Assembly: GCA_026929865.2 (NCBI GenBank)
Contig: CM049414.1
Span: forward strand, 8,585,001 to 8,649,000
DNA length: 64,000 nt
Source: Hyperoplus lanceolatus
Taxonomy: Eukaryota > Chordata > Actinopteri > Uranoscopiformes > Ammodytidae
Reading direction: 5' to 3'
The translations under genes were made by a program, and so were the position numbers. Within the stretch, counting starts at the first letter, position 1; the number at the start of each line of letters is the position of its first letter. This document shows positions 12,098-30,695 of the stretch, piece by piece. The notes under the pieces are model-generated. The model was not told the DNA's origin. It did no database searches and saw nothing but the letters and a program-made list of their open reading frames with translations.

Positions 12098-13339
12098 TTA
12101 AAAGGTCACATATTATGCTAAATGCACTTTTTAAATGTGTTCCAACATATCCATGGGTCCACGGTGTGCCTAGAGACTGCCAAAATATCCAAAAAAATAA
12201 CTATCTCTCCTTTTCTCACTCTCCCCCTTTCTGAAACCTCCACCCCTCCCCCCCAATATACTCCGTTCAGAATTCTCGCGGTTTATGATGTCATAAACTG
12301 CACAGCCACATCCCCATATTTTCTTTATATGTCCATGCTTCCCCCCCACATTAGCAGTAGTCTATGATAACCCCACCCCCCCATTTCTTATTGGTCCACG
12401 GCCCCGAGATCCTCTGGAAAATTTTCCGAGCGACAGCCATGTTGCTTTCCCCGCTAAGCGACAAGATGCCCATAGTACAGCCTGAATGTTACATACACCA
12501 ACACAGAATGCTTTTGCTCATACTCCACTAATTTATCTTAACCACAGCAGTCTATTAATGCCTCGTTTTTAATAACACAACGGATAGGAAGCTACCTGTG
12601 CTTTTTTTTAAACGGTGAAACTAAAATAATAGTTTTTATTGGTAGTTTTGCCTGACTGGTGTATAGCTATTAGCTTTGGGACAAGCAACCAGCTTTTGCT
12701 CATAACACGCTGTTTATATTCCCCACAGCAGTCTGAAAATGACTTGTTTTTAACATGACAAAGGATGGGAAGATATTCCTGTAGAAATCACACTTTGAAG
12801 CTACTGTTTTCACTGGTTTAAATCGTCTGAGTCTTATTTTTAGCGTTGGCACCCATGTAGCTTCGGTTGTAGCACCAAGTTTTGCTCCCAATACACTAAC
12901 TTAGCTTTCCCCTTGCAGTCTAATAATGGCTCGTTTTTAACATGACAAAGGATGGGAAGATATTCATGTAGAAATCAAATTTTAAGCTACTGTTTTCACT
13001 GGTTTTAATCATGTCAGGTCATGTCAAATTGTTAAAAGTGTGGCTTAGCTCCGGGTAAACACTGTGTTCGCAGTCACGCAGTGTCTCTCTAGTATCGCGA
13101 GAGCACGGCAGAGGCGGAGGGAGAGCCCCATGGACATATAAAGAAAGCCCGGCAGAGAGGTGGGAGGGGCCAGCCAGATTGCACAAATATAGGTCATCCT
13201 GAGACCAGAGGACAATCAGGGTATAGAGGCTTGCTACAATAAATGATCTGAACGGGTTTTTCAGCAAACATCTAAAAAAAATAGGGACTACTTAGACCAT
13301 ATAAAATTGACAGCAAAGTGCATAATATGTGAGCTTTAA
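12098..13339. mobile_element. TTAA-flanked non-autonomous DNA transposon, copy A
   Basis: The element is bounded by TTAA at 12098-12101 and 13336-13339, with terminal inverted repeats reading GTCACATATTATGC at the left and GCATAATATGTGA at the right. A second copy in opposite orientation lies at 54333-55328, with the same ends and the same TTAA flanks. No transposase is visible. TTAA targets are typical of piggyBac and Kolobok elements; which superfamily applies cannot be decided from the ends alone. The interior holds a triple tandem repeat, entered separately. Confidence 0.8.
12507..13015. repeat. Three tandem units of about 184 bp inside the TTAA element
   Basis: Units start near 12509, 12692 and 12877 (spacings 183 and 185 bp). 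Each contains TTTTGCTC, then CAGTCTRAAAATG-like sequence, then a GTTTTTAACATGACAAAGG-like block; the last two also share GGGAAGATATTC and CTACTGTTTTCACTGGTTT. The units have diverged moderately. Copy B at 54.3 kb carries fewer units, so the number varies between copies. Confidence 0.75.
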
Positions 13340-18946
<5,607 letters not shown>

Positions 18947-19178
18947 CATCATCATCATCCTCAACCGCTTATCCGAAATCGGGTCGCGGGGGCAGCAGCT
19001 TGAGCAGGGAACCCCAAACTTCTCTTTCCCGGGCCACTTCAACCAGCTCTGACTGGGGGATCCCGAGGCGTTCCCAGGCCAGCGTGGAAATATAATCTCT
19101 CCACCTAGTCCTGGGTCTTCCCCGAGGCCTCCTCCCAGCTGGACGCTCCTGGAACACCTCCCTTGGGAGGCGCCCTAT
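18947..19178 (-). mobile_element. LINE retrotransposon 3' end, minus strand (Rex/RTE-like)
   Basis: Read on the minus strand, this encodes the C-terminal end of a LINE reverse-transcriptase [23 protein letters not shown], then [18 protein letters not shown]. It is followed by the short GATGATGATG tail typical of fish non-LTR elements. On the + strand the tail is therefore at the left (18947-18960). Only about 230 bp survive, a 5'-truncated insertion as is usual for LINEs. The family is common in teleosts; I place it with Rex-type elements from memory, and the exact clade is uncertain. Confidence 0.75.
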
Positions 19179-20036
19179 ATATATATCCTTATATATATAT
19201 ATAATTTTAAACTTTAAATGTGTACTTAAGTACAGTACTTGACTAAGTTTCCTTCCACATTCTACCACTGGTCACAGTTGCTGTAATAGGCCTTGGGTCC
19301 ATTGTTCATAGGAGACATTTTAAATGATTGTAGGAGTTGCCCATGCCGGTTAGGCACCCTGCACTAAACCAGGGCTCAGGAACTGGCACACCTAAATGGA
19401 ACGCAGACATTGTAATGTTACCTGTGACACCCATGCTTAGAACGCTATGAAAAAAGACATGCTCTAATATTAGGACACACAGCAAGAACTGTAATAAAAG
19501 GTGACTTGGGTTTTGCTTCTGAGTCATTATGATTAATATTGTTCAGCAGTAATGGAGCAAAGGTTTTTCTCAGCTTTCTGTACGAGGCCTTCATGTACCT
19601 TTTTATGCTTAAAGAGACAGTATTGAGTAACCTTTGTGCTACATCACTTCATTGCTTACTTTGTAATTGGTTGAATGGTGTCTATTCTTTTTTTTCACAT
19701 GAAATGATAACTCTGAAACAGTCAAATCTACTACTGACACTGATTAGTTTAATAGTGCACTGCCCTTTGAGCACTTGAAAGAAGCAATCAAAGTTAGTTA
19801 TTCAGGATATATAAACTATTATAGCTATGACATTGATCTGATTAGAATTTAATTTATTTTTCCTTAAGATAAATGCTATTATGTTATGATTAACATATGT
19901 GCATTCCTCCAGTATACATGATCTCGGGAATCAGCCTTTTATTTCAAGAAAACAACCCCAAATAACAGAGAGGTCATTCACCACAATAGCACAGGCCACC
20001 CCCACCCAGTGCTGACAGTCTTAGTTTGTAAAACAT
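19179..20036. other. Intergenic upstream of apoB copy 2
   Basis: No gene is visible. There is a short AT repeat at 19179-19202; the rest is AT-rich. It may contain distal liver or intestine enhancers of copy 2, but none can be named from sequence alone. Confidence 0.5.
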
Positions 20037-20038
20037 TA

Positions 20039-20140
20039 GAACCTTTGGCCTGCCACAAGGACTGCTCAGACTTTGGAACGAGGGCAACACATTTGCAAGT
20101 CCTGGTAATCACCTAGTGTAAGACTGTAGTACTATAAAAG
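20039..20140 (+). promoter_or_regulatory. apoB copy 2 proximal promoter: HNF4-like, C/EBP-like and TATA elements
   Basis: A TATA box, TATAAAAG, lies at 20133-20140, about 90 bp before the start codon. At 20039-20051 the minus strand reads AGGCCAAAGGTTC, a good DR1 site for HNF4-type nuclear receptors. CTTTGGA at 20071-20077 and TTTGCAAGTCCTGG at 20092-20105 resemble, in order and spacing class, the human APOB proximal element (CTTTGGACC, then TTTTGCAATCCTGG) recalled from the literature and bound by HNF4 and C/EBP. Transcription should start near 20160-20170. Factor binding is inferred. Confidence 0.7.
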
Positions 20141-20229
20141 CCCATAGACCAGAGCACAGAAATTAGTTCTCACAGAAAGAGGAGAACTCTCCCTATCTTA
20201 AGGTTTCCAAGAGCTTTACTAAGCCCATC

Positions 20230-23200
20230 ATGGGGGGTACCAAGCTCTGCCTTTTGCTGCTGCTGGGCACGTACGCACTAGCCCGTAAGTACTTCATTTT
20301 TACTTTGAAGCTAATAGAATTCAAGGATATATTTTGATATATTAAGTGTAACAAAATTTGAGGCACAAGCATTTGGACCTTTGTTGCTTGGTATTTAAAA
20401 CAGCTGATAATTTACTTTAAAATGTTGCTGTTTTGTTTGTGACAAGTGAATAAATGCAGTAATATTTTTTTAAAGCATTTTCTGTGTTTGAGCATTAATT
20501 GTGTGATACTATACTTGTAATGCTATGTAAATCATTTGTAAATAACTGATTAGCTAAATACATCTTGAGCGCAACAAAATTATTCACACTGAATAATGGT
20601 CTGATTATACTCTTAAATACTGATATTATAAAATGTTAGAAATGAAAAGTGTTCAGTCTGGAGTTTCAGAGCAGCTTGTGGCTTTTTAAAATGTCAAGCA
20701 AACAATTATTTTCATCCTATACAGAGCAAGATGTGGGAAATGTTGAAGAACAATCTTCAGGCTGCCTGTGTGAGTTGCTTTTTGTGATTTTAAGATTGTT
20801 TTATAAATAACATAAATATGAGATTTAACTTTATACATATGCAACAAAGAAAGTTATTTCCTCCTTTGAATCTTCACCTTTGATCAAATTAACTAAATTG
20901 TTATCCTCTTCCTTAGTATTAAACCATCCATTTGAAGTATTTTAAGGTTCATGAAGTTGGTGTACTTGTTTTAAATGTAAAAAAACACAGTGTATTGTAT
21001 TTGACGTTAACTTTGCAGTGCTCTAAATGAGGTTTAAATAATTTTTAGTGGCCAAACGATTCAAGAACTTCAGGCGGTTTGTGTATGACTACGAAGCTGA
21101 GACCTTTAACGGCATTAATGGAGCTACCGACCATAAGACCGGCCCCAAAGTCTCCTGCAAAGTATGTCTCACAGCCTTGGCCATTCCTGAAAATACAGTG
21201 CGGTGACCCTGAATAGATAACAGTAGAGCTAATCTGCTTCACAGGTTGAGGTTGATGTGCCCCAGACCTGTAGCTTCATCCTCCGCACAACAGAGTGCTC
21301 CCTGAGTGAGATCTTTGATTTGGATGAACAGGGGAACCCAATGTATCGTCCAGCTGCAGGAGCTAAGGCTTTCAGCGCTGCCATGGCCATGTAAGTTGAA
21401 TTCTTATGTTTCCAGCAAAGATTTAGCTTTTAGATTTAAATTTAATCATGTTTGTGTTCATCTGGTTACTGTTATTTTTTTCTTATCAAGTAAATTAAAT
21501 TTAATTTAATTAATCGAAAGCAACAAGGCATAAAATGGCAGGTTGTTAATGATAATGTGCCCTTGTCAACAGGAACCCCTTGAAGATCACAGTTGAAAAA
21601 CAGAGTGACGTCAAACTCTTCCCCAAGGAAGATGAGCATGTCAACATCCTGAATATCAAGAGGGGAATCGTCTCTGCACTCATGGTGCCCGTAATGGAAG
21701 AGGAGAAGAACAAACAGATGGTAGCTCTCCTGTTTTTACATTTCTTTTAGTGTGTTATTTTTGTTGTTCTCAGTATTTATTAGTTACCAATCAGTTCAGA
21801 GTCCCCAAAGTAGAGCTTGCTCCTGTTTGTGATGTAGCCTCATGCAATGATAAACAAGTTGCACAATGGGTAGATAAGCTGCCCCAGTAACAGGTGATAA
21901 ATACATTCTTGTAACACCATGTTCTCACTCATGTTCTGACAAGCTTCAGGGCAAAGTCCGAGATAAGTTTATCTTTGCTAATGGCATCACCTGCTCTTAT
22001 GATGGGCGGTAATCTTTCAGATCATTATCTATTGATAATCTAATTCAGGGAGATTTCTAAAGCACAAAAAAGCATGTTTACCACACCAGCCGAGCGGCCA
22101 AGTCTCACGCTTTGGCCGTGAGACACACGCATATCAACCAGTTCACACACTCACACGCCACACCTCCAATTTCTCACGCAGAGAAATGAATCCCCGTAAT
22201 ATGTATATTTTTTTTTTGTACTTTTACTTTCAAAGTCTTATTTTGAAAAGCTAAACGGACTGAGTTCCGTGACATCCTCTTTCTGCCATGGACCTTTTAT
22301 TTCTGATTTATTATGAACAATATGTAAACTTGCAGGACACTAGCAAAAATGATTGGGTGGGAAAGAGGACACGGTTTTGGGTCCCTCGGCCAAAAAATCT
22401 CACTCCAAACTTTTGGTGAAACTTGGCAGCCCTACACACCAGCTCTTGCGAAATTGTTTAGTTGAATTGCTTCCAACATCCTCAGTATTGATGATGCCTC
22501 TCATCACTTTCAGCCCACCGTGCACGGAGTGTGTGCCACCGACTTGACCGTCAATGCCAGAGAGGACATTGCCACTGATGTGACCGTCACCAGGGATCTT
22601 TCCAACTGTGACTGGTTCTTTGCCCGCAGGCAGCACACCAGTCCCCTGGCCCTCATCTCTGGCATGGTAAGAGATTTAAGCATCAACCTTATTCTGTCAA
22701 AAATTAAAGCCAGGAGTTGTTTGATTGCGGTCAGAATTTGGAGATCCAAACGTATACCACTCTCATTAAATAAGAGATACGCATTAGATACAGTTTTTTT
22801 CACACTTTTCCCATTGTTTGCTCTTCCTCATACTGTAACAAAACAATGACTTATTCTTGTTCTTTTGCTTCAATCAGAACTACCCAATCTCCAAGATGAT
22901 TAGCAGCACCCAGACTTGCAACTACAAGTTTGACAACCAGAAGAAGCACATGACCAGTGGAACTTGCACAGAGAAACACATCTTCTTGCCCTTCTCTCAC
23001 CAGTAAGTTTTAAAAAAAATACTAAATAATAGAGTATCCCATTTAGCAATTCTTATAGACTTTAAAAGTGAATTAACCATTTGTAGAGTGGGCAGAGGGT
23101 GATGCTTCCGAAAACTTGAGACAATTTTACCTATTGTCTAATGTCTTCTGCAAACAGGAATGAGTATGGAATTTCTGCTCTGGTGAAGCAGACTGTGACT

Positions 23201-26200
23201 CTCAGAGAGACAGCCAAGATCAACGACAGAATCTTTGAGCTCAGTGAGTGCTTCAGTTTCTTTTTTATATAATGTGTACAATATCAAAATATGCTCAGTA
23301 TGTGAAAAGTGTAAAATTCTTGTGCATTTTCTTACCATTTGGGCTGTTATTCTGTACAGATGAGGAACAAGTCAAGTTCTTGCCCATGGATGTTTCTGAC
23401 GACAAGTCCCCCGTGCAGACCAAGGATGCTGTCATGGCCACAATGCAGCAGCTGAACACCCTGTCCCAGACCACTCAGGGAGAGGAGCGTGCCACCCTTT
23501 TCTACAACCTGGTGTCTGAGCTGCGTAGCCTGAAGGTTGATATCCTGGGGTCTGCTGCTGTTGAGATGATGGACATGTCCACCTCTCTGACACTACAAGC
23601 TCTTACTCAGTGCGGAACCCCAGAGTGCACCAGCGTCATGCTGAAGGTTCTCAGGACTTTTGACGAAGGTGCTCTTGAGGTCGACGCTGCTGTGTACGCA
23701 CTGGCACTGCTGCCCAACCCCTCTGCTCTCATGGTGAAGGACATGCTGGCAATGGCCCAGTACAAGCAGAGCAAACCCATCATGTATGCCCTGAGCAACG
23801 TAGTCAGGAAGTAAGTAAACCTACATCATGTTTTTGAAAGAAGTAATCCCTCATCAATGCCATAGCAGTGAGTGGTGGTTCCTGGTTTACATGACCTAAT
23901 CACTAATGTCTACTTTTGTCCTCAGACTGTACCAGGCTGAGGGTGTCACCCCTGAAATCACTGCTGTCTCTGAGTTCATCGCTTCCCTTACTGGCCCAGA
24001 CTGCGCTGGCGACAAAGATGTTAACTTCTTGACCCTGAGGGTAGGCAACCACTTGTGAACATGGACTGCTTTTGAAAATATAACTTTTTATGCAAACTTC
24101 CACTTCCGTGTTTTTTCTAATTGTCTACACTTGTCTACACAGGTTGTTGGCAATATGGGGGAGGCAATGGAGGCTGCTGACCCTGCTATAAAGGCCACCC
24201 TACTGAAGTGTATGAGACAGCCTGCAACCACCCTGTCTGTGCAGCTGGCTGCCATCCAGGCTTTCAGACGCATGTCTGTGACAGATGAGGTAACCAACAT
24301 CCCCATCCAAAACTAAACAGTATTATGTTCCTAATTTTATTGTTTGGAGTTTCCCAAAACACAGTGACAAATAAGTTGTTGTTGCTTTTCTATCCAGGTT
24401 CGCTCTAACCTCCAGAGGGTCAGCCAGTACCCCAAGGGTGCCCTGCAGAAGCGCCTGGCAGCTTTCCTGACCCTGATGAGGGATCCCCAGGACAGTGACA
24501 TTGAGATTGTGAAGAAGTTGCTTAAACAGGAGCAGAACATGCAGATGAAGTCCTTTTTGACCTCATTCGTCTACAATATCATTTCCTCCAATGACCCAGA
24601 GACCAAAATGTAAGGACGGATTACCTTTCAACTAGCCGTACCATTTACTGTATGCTTTATTTCATGAAAAAGCTGTGCTGATTTAACAAACTCAACTTCT
24701 TATATACAGCTGATTAATTTAAATTTCATCATTACCCAGGCTCGGTCAGAGGATAATGGATGGCCTGGAGGACACTGACGTCGCAACACACAGCGACTAT
24801 ACCACAAAGTCTCGCAACTACAAGCTTGGCATGGCCTATGAGAGCATGCAGGCGGGAGTTCAGGGCAACACAGTCTTTGATCCCAGTAGCCAGCTGCCAA
24901 GGGAGGTTATGCTGGCAACTACCCTGAAAGCTTTTGGTTTCAACATGGATATGTGGGAGGTATGAAATGCTAGAGTAATAATATTCAGATACATTTTGCT
25001 GATTTAATTAGTAAATTTTCACTCACTTAAAACACTTGTTTTTAGGTAACTGTCTTCTGCTTAGTACTACCGATCTGCCACTGAAATTACAGTTTAGAAG
25101 CGTTTTCAGGATTATTATTTGTCCATATTCAGACATTAACACACTAAACCCACGCTGTTTTTTCTGATAGGTTGGCATGGAAGGAAAGGGCTTCGAGCCA
25201 ACCATTGAGGCTTTGTTTGGAAAGAATGGGTTTTTCCCTCACACTGCGTTAAAGGGTCTGTACTGGGCCGTAGACAAAGTACCTGAGCTGGAGAAGTGGG
25301 TTACCATCCCAGAATCAGAAGGAAGGAAGGTATGTCTTTAGTGTAATTATTGCCAATAAACAGTCTCAGTCTGCATTATGTTATAATTTCAACCACAACT
25401 AACTGAAATAACTTTTTCCTAAGGTTCCCGAAAATCTTGTGAGAGAAATTGTTCGCAACTTCAACAAGCTGGTTAAAGATCTGCAGAATCAAGAGTCCCC
25501 TGAGGCCATGGCCTATCTGAGGATCATGGGAGTTGAGCTTGGATACATCAAGGGCAGTGAACTGAAGAATATTGCTGATAACGCAATAATGTATGCAGAT
25601 ATTTTTATGAAGATCATTCCTACCAAGGTACAGTGTTTTACTTCTGTTGTCCATTTAAAATAGTGCCTGTCTGACAAAATACAGCTCTGTTTCTTTCCCA
25701 CAGTAAAAGAGAATTTTAATAACAGTTTCTGATCCTTTTAATAGGTCTTGGCCAACCTGATGTCCAGTACTGACAATGAGATATTTGCCCATTACATCTT
25801 CATGGACAACAAATTCATCATGCCAACAGCATCCGGCATGCCCCTGACATTTGCTATGTCTGGTACCTTTACTCCTGGTGCAAAGGGAGGCCTTCGTATG
25901 GCTCCAAAGATGGTAATCCTTCAACCTATCCTCAATGCTCTATCAAAAAAGTCAATTATTGCTTTATACTGTTTCTATTTTATTAGTTTTCTAACTCAAA
26001 TGCCATGAAAAGTCTGATTATAAACAGTTGTGCTAATAATTATTAATTCTAACTAGTATAATAGTTCTTATTGTTTGACTGAGTAGTATGTATGATGGTA
26101 GCAGTGTTATATATATTTTTCCCTGACCATGCCACCTATTTTTTTTATCTGTTTTTATTCACAGAAGGAGCTGTTGTTCATGCCCTCTGTTGGAGTTAAG

Positions 26201-28975
26201 TTTGTGACTCAGATGGGAGTCCACATCCCTGAATTTGTTGTGTCCGCAGTTGAGATGCACACCAACATGTACCATGAGAGCTCGCTCAATGCCAAGATCA
26301 CCATGGAGGGGAACCAGGTCAAGCTTTCCATCCCTGCCCCACAGGGCACAACAAAGCTCTTCAGCATAAGGTAACAAATAACAAAAATACATTCATTAAT
26401 TATATATGATAAATCAAATAGTTGTTTCGGTGCTTAAGTAACAGATGGCAAATATTTTAATTAATTATGATTTTATTTATCTTTTTTAACTTCAATATAT
26501 TTCAAAGAAAGAAGAAAGGTGTTTCAACATTTGTGGCACCATAGTGTACTGTATACATTTTGGAATAGAGAAAATGATTTTGCTCTTTATTCATTAAATA
26601 GCAATCAATTGCTTATTGTGGGCGCTGGTGAGGCTTCAGCGATCCCAAGCACAGAGGGCGACGCAACCTGCAAACCTCTCTTCTCTGGAATCAGCTACTG
26701 CACCAAAACACTTCGTGCTACAACTGGTGACAAGACTGCTGTTCCCTACTTCCCACTGAATGGAGAGACTAAGTAAGTTGATATTTGATCAATTTTAATA
26801 TCACTGACTGCAGCATGCTAAATGATGATCCTTCTTAAACGCCTGCATGCATGAATTACAACAAGCTCCGTCAAGATTTATGTTTTAAATTTGAAAACAC
26901 ATTTTATTTATTTTTTTATTAATGTGTTCAATAAAACAATCATATATTTTGTGAAAACTATTAAATACAATATACAAATATTGTGATAAGAAGATAAATC
27001 CACTGTGGTGGCTGATGTGCAACTATATATACTAACTACCATAAAAACCCATGCATATAAGAAAACAGCTTTTAAATAGCTCTCCCCTTTAGAGACCACT
27101 ATGCATGAAAGGATTAAGTCAGGAGGAGATGGTCATTTAATGGTGTCTCTCCTCTGTAATGCTACATATTTGAGTAGTTTGGTAGAGGACTTTCTGTACC
27201 GACACAAAGTAATGTTTAGTGAATATCGTGAAAGTTTGATACACAAATACTAATTTTGTTGTGATTTTTTTTAGATACACAGTGCAATAGAAGAAACAAG
27301 ATGTATTTGAAGAAACTTAAATGTGTTCTGTTAACCCTAGGTTTGATCTGGAAGTCAATCCATCTAAAGAGGTCTCTGAGTACACCGCCACCATTGCCTA
27401 TGAACTCCTCAGCCAAGGAGAGGACGACCAACAGAAGGTTGATTCTTTGATGTTTGCACTGAGAGCTGAGGGTAAGAGCGTCTTTTATGGAGAGAATATA
27501 TACATGTATATATATATATATATATATATCAGGGCTGTACAGTGCGACAGTTTTGATCGCATTCGCTACTGAAATTGATCACGTGCGATGATGAATACGA
27601 ATCCATTCGCACTCATGCGACAGGTTGATAATGAGGAGAGGCTGTCTTTGAAACACAGAGGAGAGATGCACAACACTGCTTAGAGTGCTCTACATTAACA
27701 CTGCGGGTAAATGAGTCTTAGGCAAGTAAGTTATTGAGTCCACCCTCCACTTTGGCTGATGAAAGATGTGTGCTCGGGATCTGTGCTCGTGCAGCGATTC
27801 TAGGTATAAAAACTTCACGGCTCAACGGCAATTACCGGAAGGAGACGGCACATTACCGCGTGTATAAACAGAACATTTCCTGTGCACCTTCACATTAAAA
27901 GCCTGTTACTAACCAAACGTGAGTTGACTTTTATTTTGAAGCCGGTAAGAACAGGAAGTTAGCGCTTTTTTCTAGCTTGAAAGGCAACTCCTTCAGCTGC
28001 AGCGAGCAGTCAACAGTAGCCTAGTCTATTTAAACAAAGTTTTAAATAAACCACTGAAAAGCTACTCCCAACACATTCACAACAACCTATTTAATTTATC
28101 CTAAATTGTACCAATATGTATACTTATTTTAATAATTAACAGAAGGACATTATAATAATAATTCTGAATCAGCAAAAAATTGCAATTGGCAGGTTAGATT
28201 CTTTTTTCTAAATTGCAATCAGTGCACCCCTATTAATTTTTCTACAATTATTACTGCACACACTAGGATATCATATTAATTGTGAATCTCAAATGAGACC
28301 AGGATGACATGCTCAAAGGTAATTAGAGCAAAATGCAAGGGTTAAAGCTACAATGAGTAAGTCGGCACGTTGGCGACACCTTTGAACAAAAGCGGTAGTA
28401 TTTTTACGACGCCAGCTGTCGTGAAGCTGTTTTCTAGCTCGTGCAGGGCGTGTGAGATTCAAATAATCGGGAAGCAATATAGTGCGTGTCCGTGTGTTGA
28501 AAGTGTGAGGGCACCGGACTCTTTTCGGCTCGGTTAGAGTGGTTAGTGACACAGCATCAACTACACCTGATTGCAATGAGTTGATCCATTGTCACCTCTC
28601 ACGGAGCTGAACGAGTATGTGTCCCCACACAAAGCGAATGAACGAGAGACGGCAGTTAGTTATGGATCACGATGAGGTAATGTGTTTTGTTGTTGTAAAT
28701 AATGACTATTACGACCAGATCAAATGCAGTAATAAAAACTATATAAAAATGTCTTTCTTTGCACCGATGGTCTTGTTTGCTTTTAATGGTAATTTATGAT
28801 TATGAGAGGAAACATGAGGCTGTTTAAAAGATATTTAAATGTTACTCGTTACTTAAGGTTATGCAAGTTTTCAATCATAGCCTACTTTGTGTGCTACCAA
28901 ATTTATTTTTGTGCTACTGCATTTTTTTGCTTGCTAGCACCAGTGCTACCACCTAAAAAATAAGCGTACAGCCCT

Positions 28976-29052
<77 letters not shown>

Positions 29053-30695
29053 ACTTTTTTACGTGAAAGTTAAGCTATGGGTGTTTATCACCTTTTTAAT
29101 TTCATAAGGCTTTATACATCACTCATCATGTTATACTTTTTCTTGGCTTCAGGTGCTCAGCCTACTGAGGCAACAGCCACCATGAAATACAACAGGAACA
29201 GGAATGTTTTCACCACCCAAGTCCAGGTACCTGACTTTGATGTCGAGGCCGGCATTAAGATTGGCCTGACTGACAGCAATGTCAGAGGCAAATCCATGAC
29301 ACTTGAGATCTCCAGCAAGAATGTGCCTCAGCTGTCTCTGATTGGCCATGCCAAGTGAGTCAACCCTGTGACAAACTTTGTTTAAACACTCTTGTTAATG
29401 AATCAAGTATCTTACTTCAAGATTTACACAATTACTCAATTAACGAACCTTTATACATGTATAATTGTATTATTATTATTATTACTATTATTAATTATAG
29501 ACTTCAGGCCATGACTGATGGCATGCTGCAAGTTCAGCTGTTAGTCCCCTCACTAAAGACTGATGCCACCATCACTGCTACCATGAACAATGCTGCTGGT
29601 CTCATCATGGAGATCAAAAGTGATGTCAAGCTATCAGAGACCTCCTCCATTCAGGCAGTCACATTCAAATATGGTATGTTTGTTAGAAACTAAAAGATAG
29701 TATGGTAATGGAGTTCAAAGATTGATCATTTGTCTGAATACTATCTCAAATGTAAAAGTAAAATGCTGTGTTTATCAGGTGAAGACCAGGCTGAGGTTCA
29801 CATGATGTCCAACATGAATGCTGATACTAAGATCCTGGTGCCAATCACCCAAGACCTCAAGTTTGTGTTGGGAATGTCTTTGTATGAAGTCATGAGCAAA
29901 AAGGTTGCCACTGACATGAAACTGCAGGATGTCTTCGAAAAGGCTGTTGAGGTGAAAAGAATAATTGATCATATGAATTTAAGCAGACCTGGATTTATTG
30001 AGTTCTTCCATACTAAAACATGAGAACTGTGATGTTTTTTCATCAGGCAAGCAATATTTGGATGGATAAGATCTCTACTGATGTTCCCCAATTTGAGACT
30101 CTGAAGAACCAGATATCAAATGTGGAAATACCCTCCATGCCTGAAAACGTATTCATGAACCTGTAAGTTAACTCCACACCTAATCATTTGTGTGTTTTCT
30201 TATGGGTTATGAGAATATTGCATTTTCATCTGGATCAAATTGTAAAATAAGGACAACAACATTCTGCTCAACACTTGAATGTCTATTTGGAATTTAACAA
30301 TTTTTTTCATCCTTTCACCAGTGAAAGCACAATCAAATACCAGTTCAACCAGGACCGTTTGACCATCAGTATCCCTCTGCCTTTGGGTGGCAAATCCTCT
30401 GAGGAGCTAAGGATTCCTCCAGTGGTCACATCCCCACGCATCTCTGTGCCTCAGCTGGGCATGGAGCTTGCGACGCAGGAGATCCAAATCCCCACTTTTA
30501 CCATCCCTTCTGAGTATGATCTCATTCTGCCTCTGATGGGAATGGTGGAACTGTCTTCTAAGGTCAACAGCAACTATTATAACTGGGAGGCAACGGTATC
30601 TGCTGGTAACAACACTGCAGATTATCCTAGCTACTTGGCCAAGTTTGGTGTCATAGCTGAAAGTCCAGTCAAACTTCTCTCATTCTCAACTGAGG
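20230..30695 (+). CDS. apob: apoB copy 2, exons 1-24: signal peptide and lipid-transfer (vitellogenin-N-like) module
   Basis: These exons encode about 1364 residues. They cover the N-terminal module shared with vitellogenin and MTP, which contacts MTP and nucleates the lipid particle (family knowledge). Visible landmarks aligned to human apo[25 protein letters not shown] with paired cysteines (exons 3-4), [15 protein letters not shown] (exon 5), SPLALISGM (exon 6), KHIFLPFSH-type sequence (exon 7), the helical superhelix from exon 9 to exon 12 ([14 protein letters not shown]), [18 protein letters not shown] (exon 14), HYIFMDNKF (exon 16) and [13 protein letters not shown] (exon 24). Every exon keeps an open frame and consensus splice sites. 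Intron 5 holds a hAT-type remnant and intron 19 a nested hAT-like element. Confidence 0.95.
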
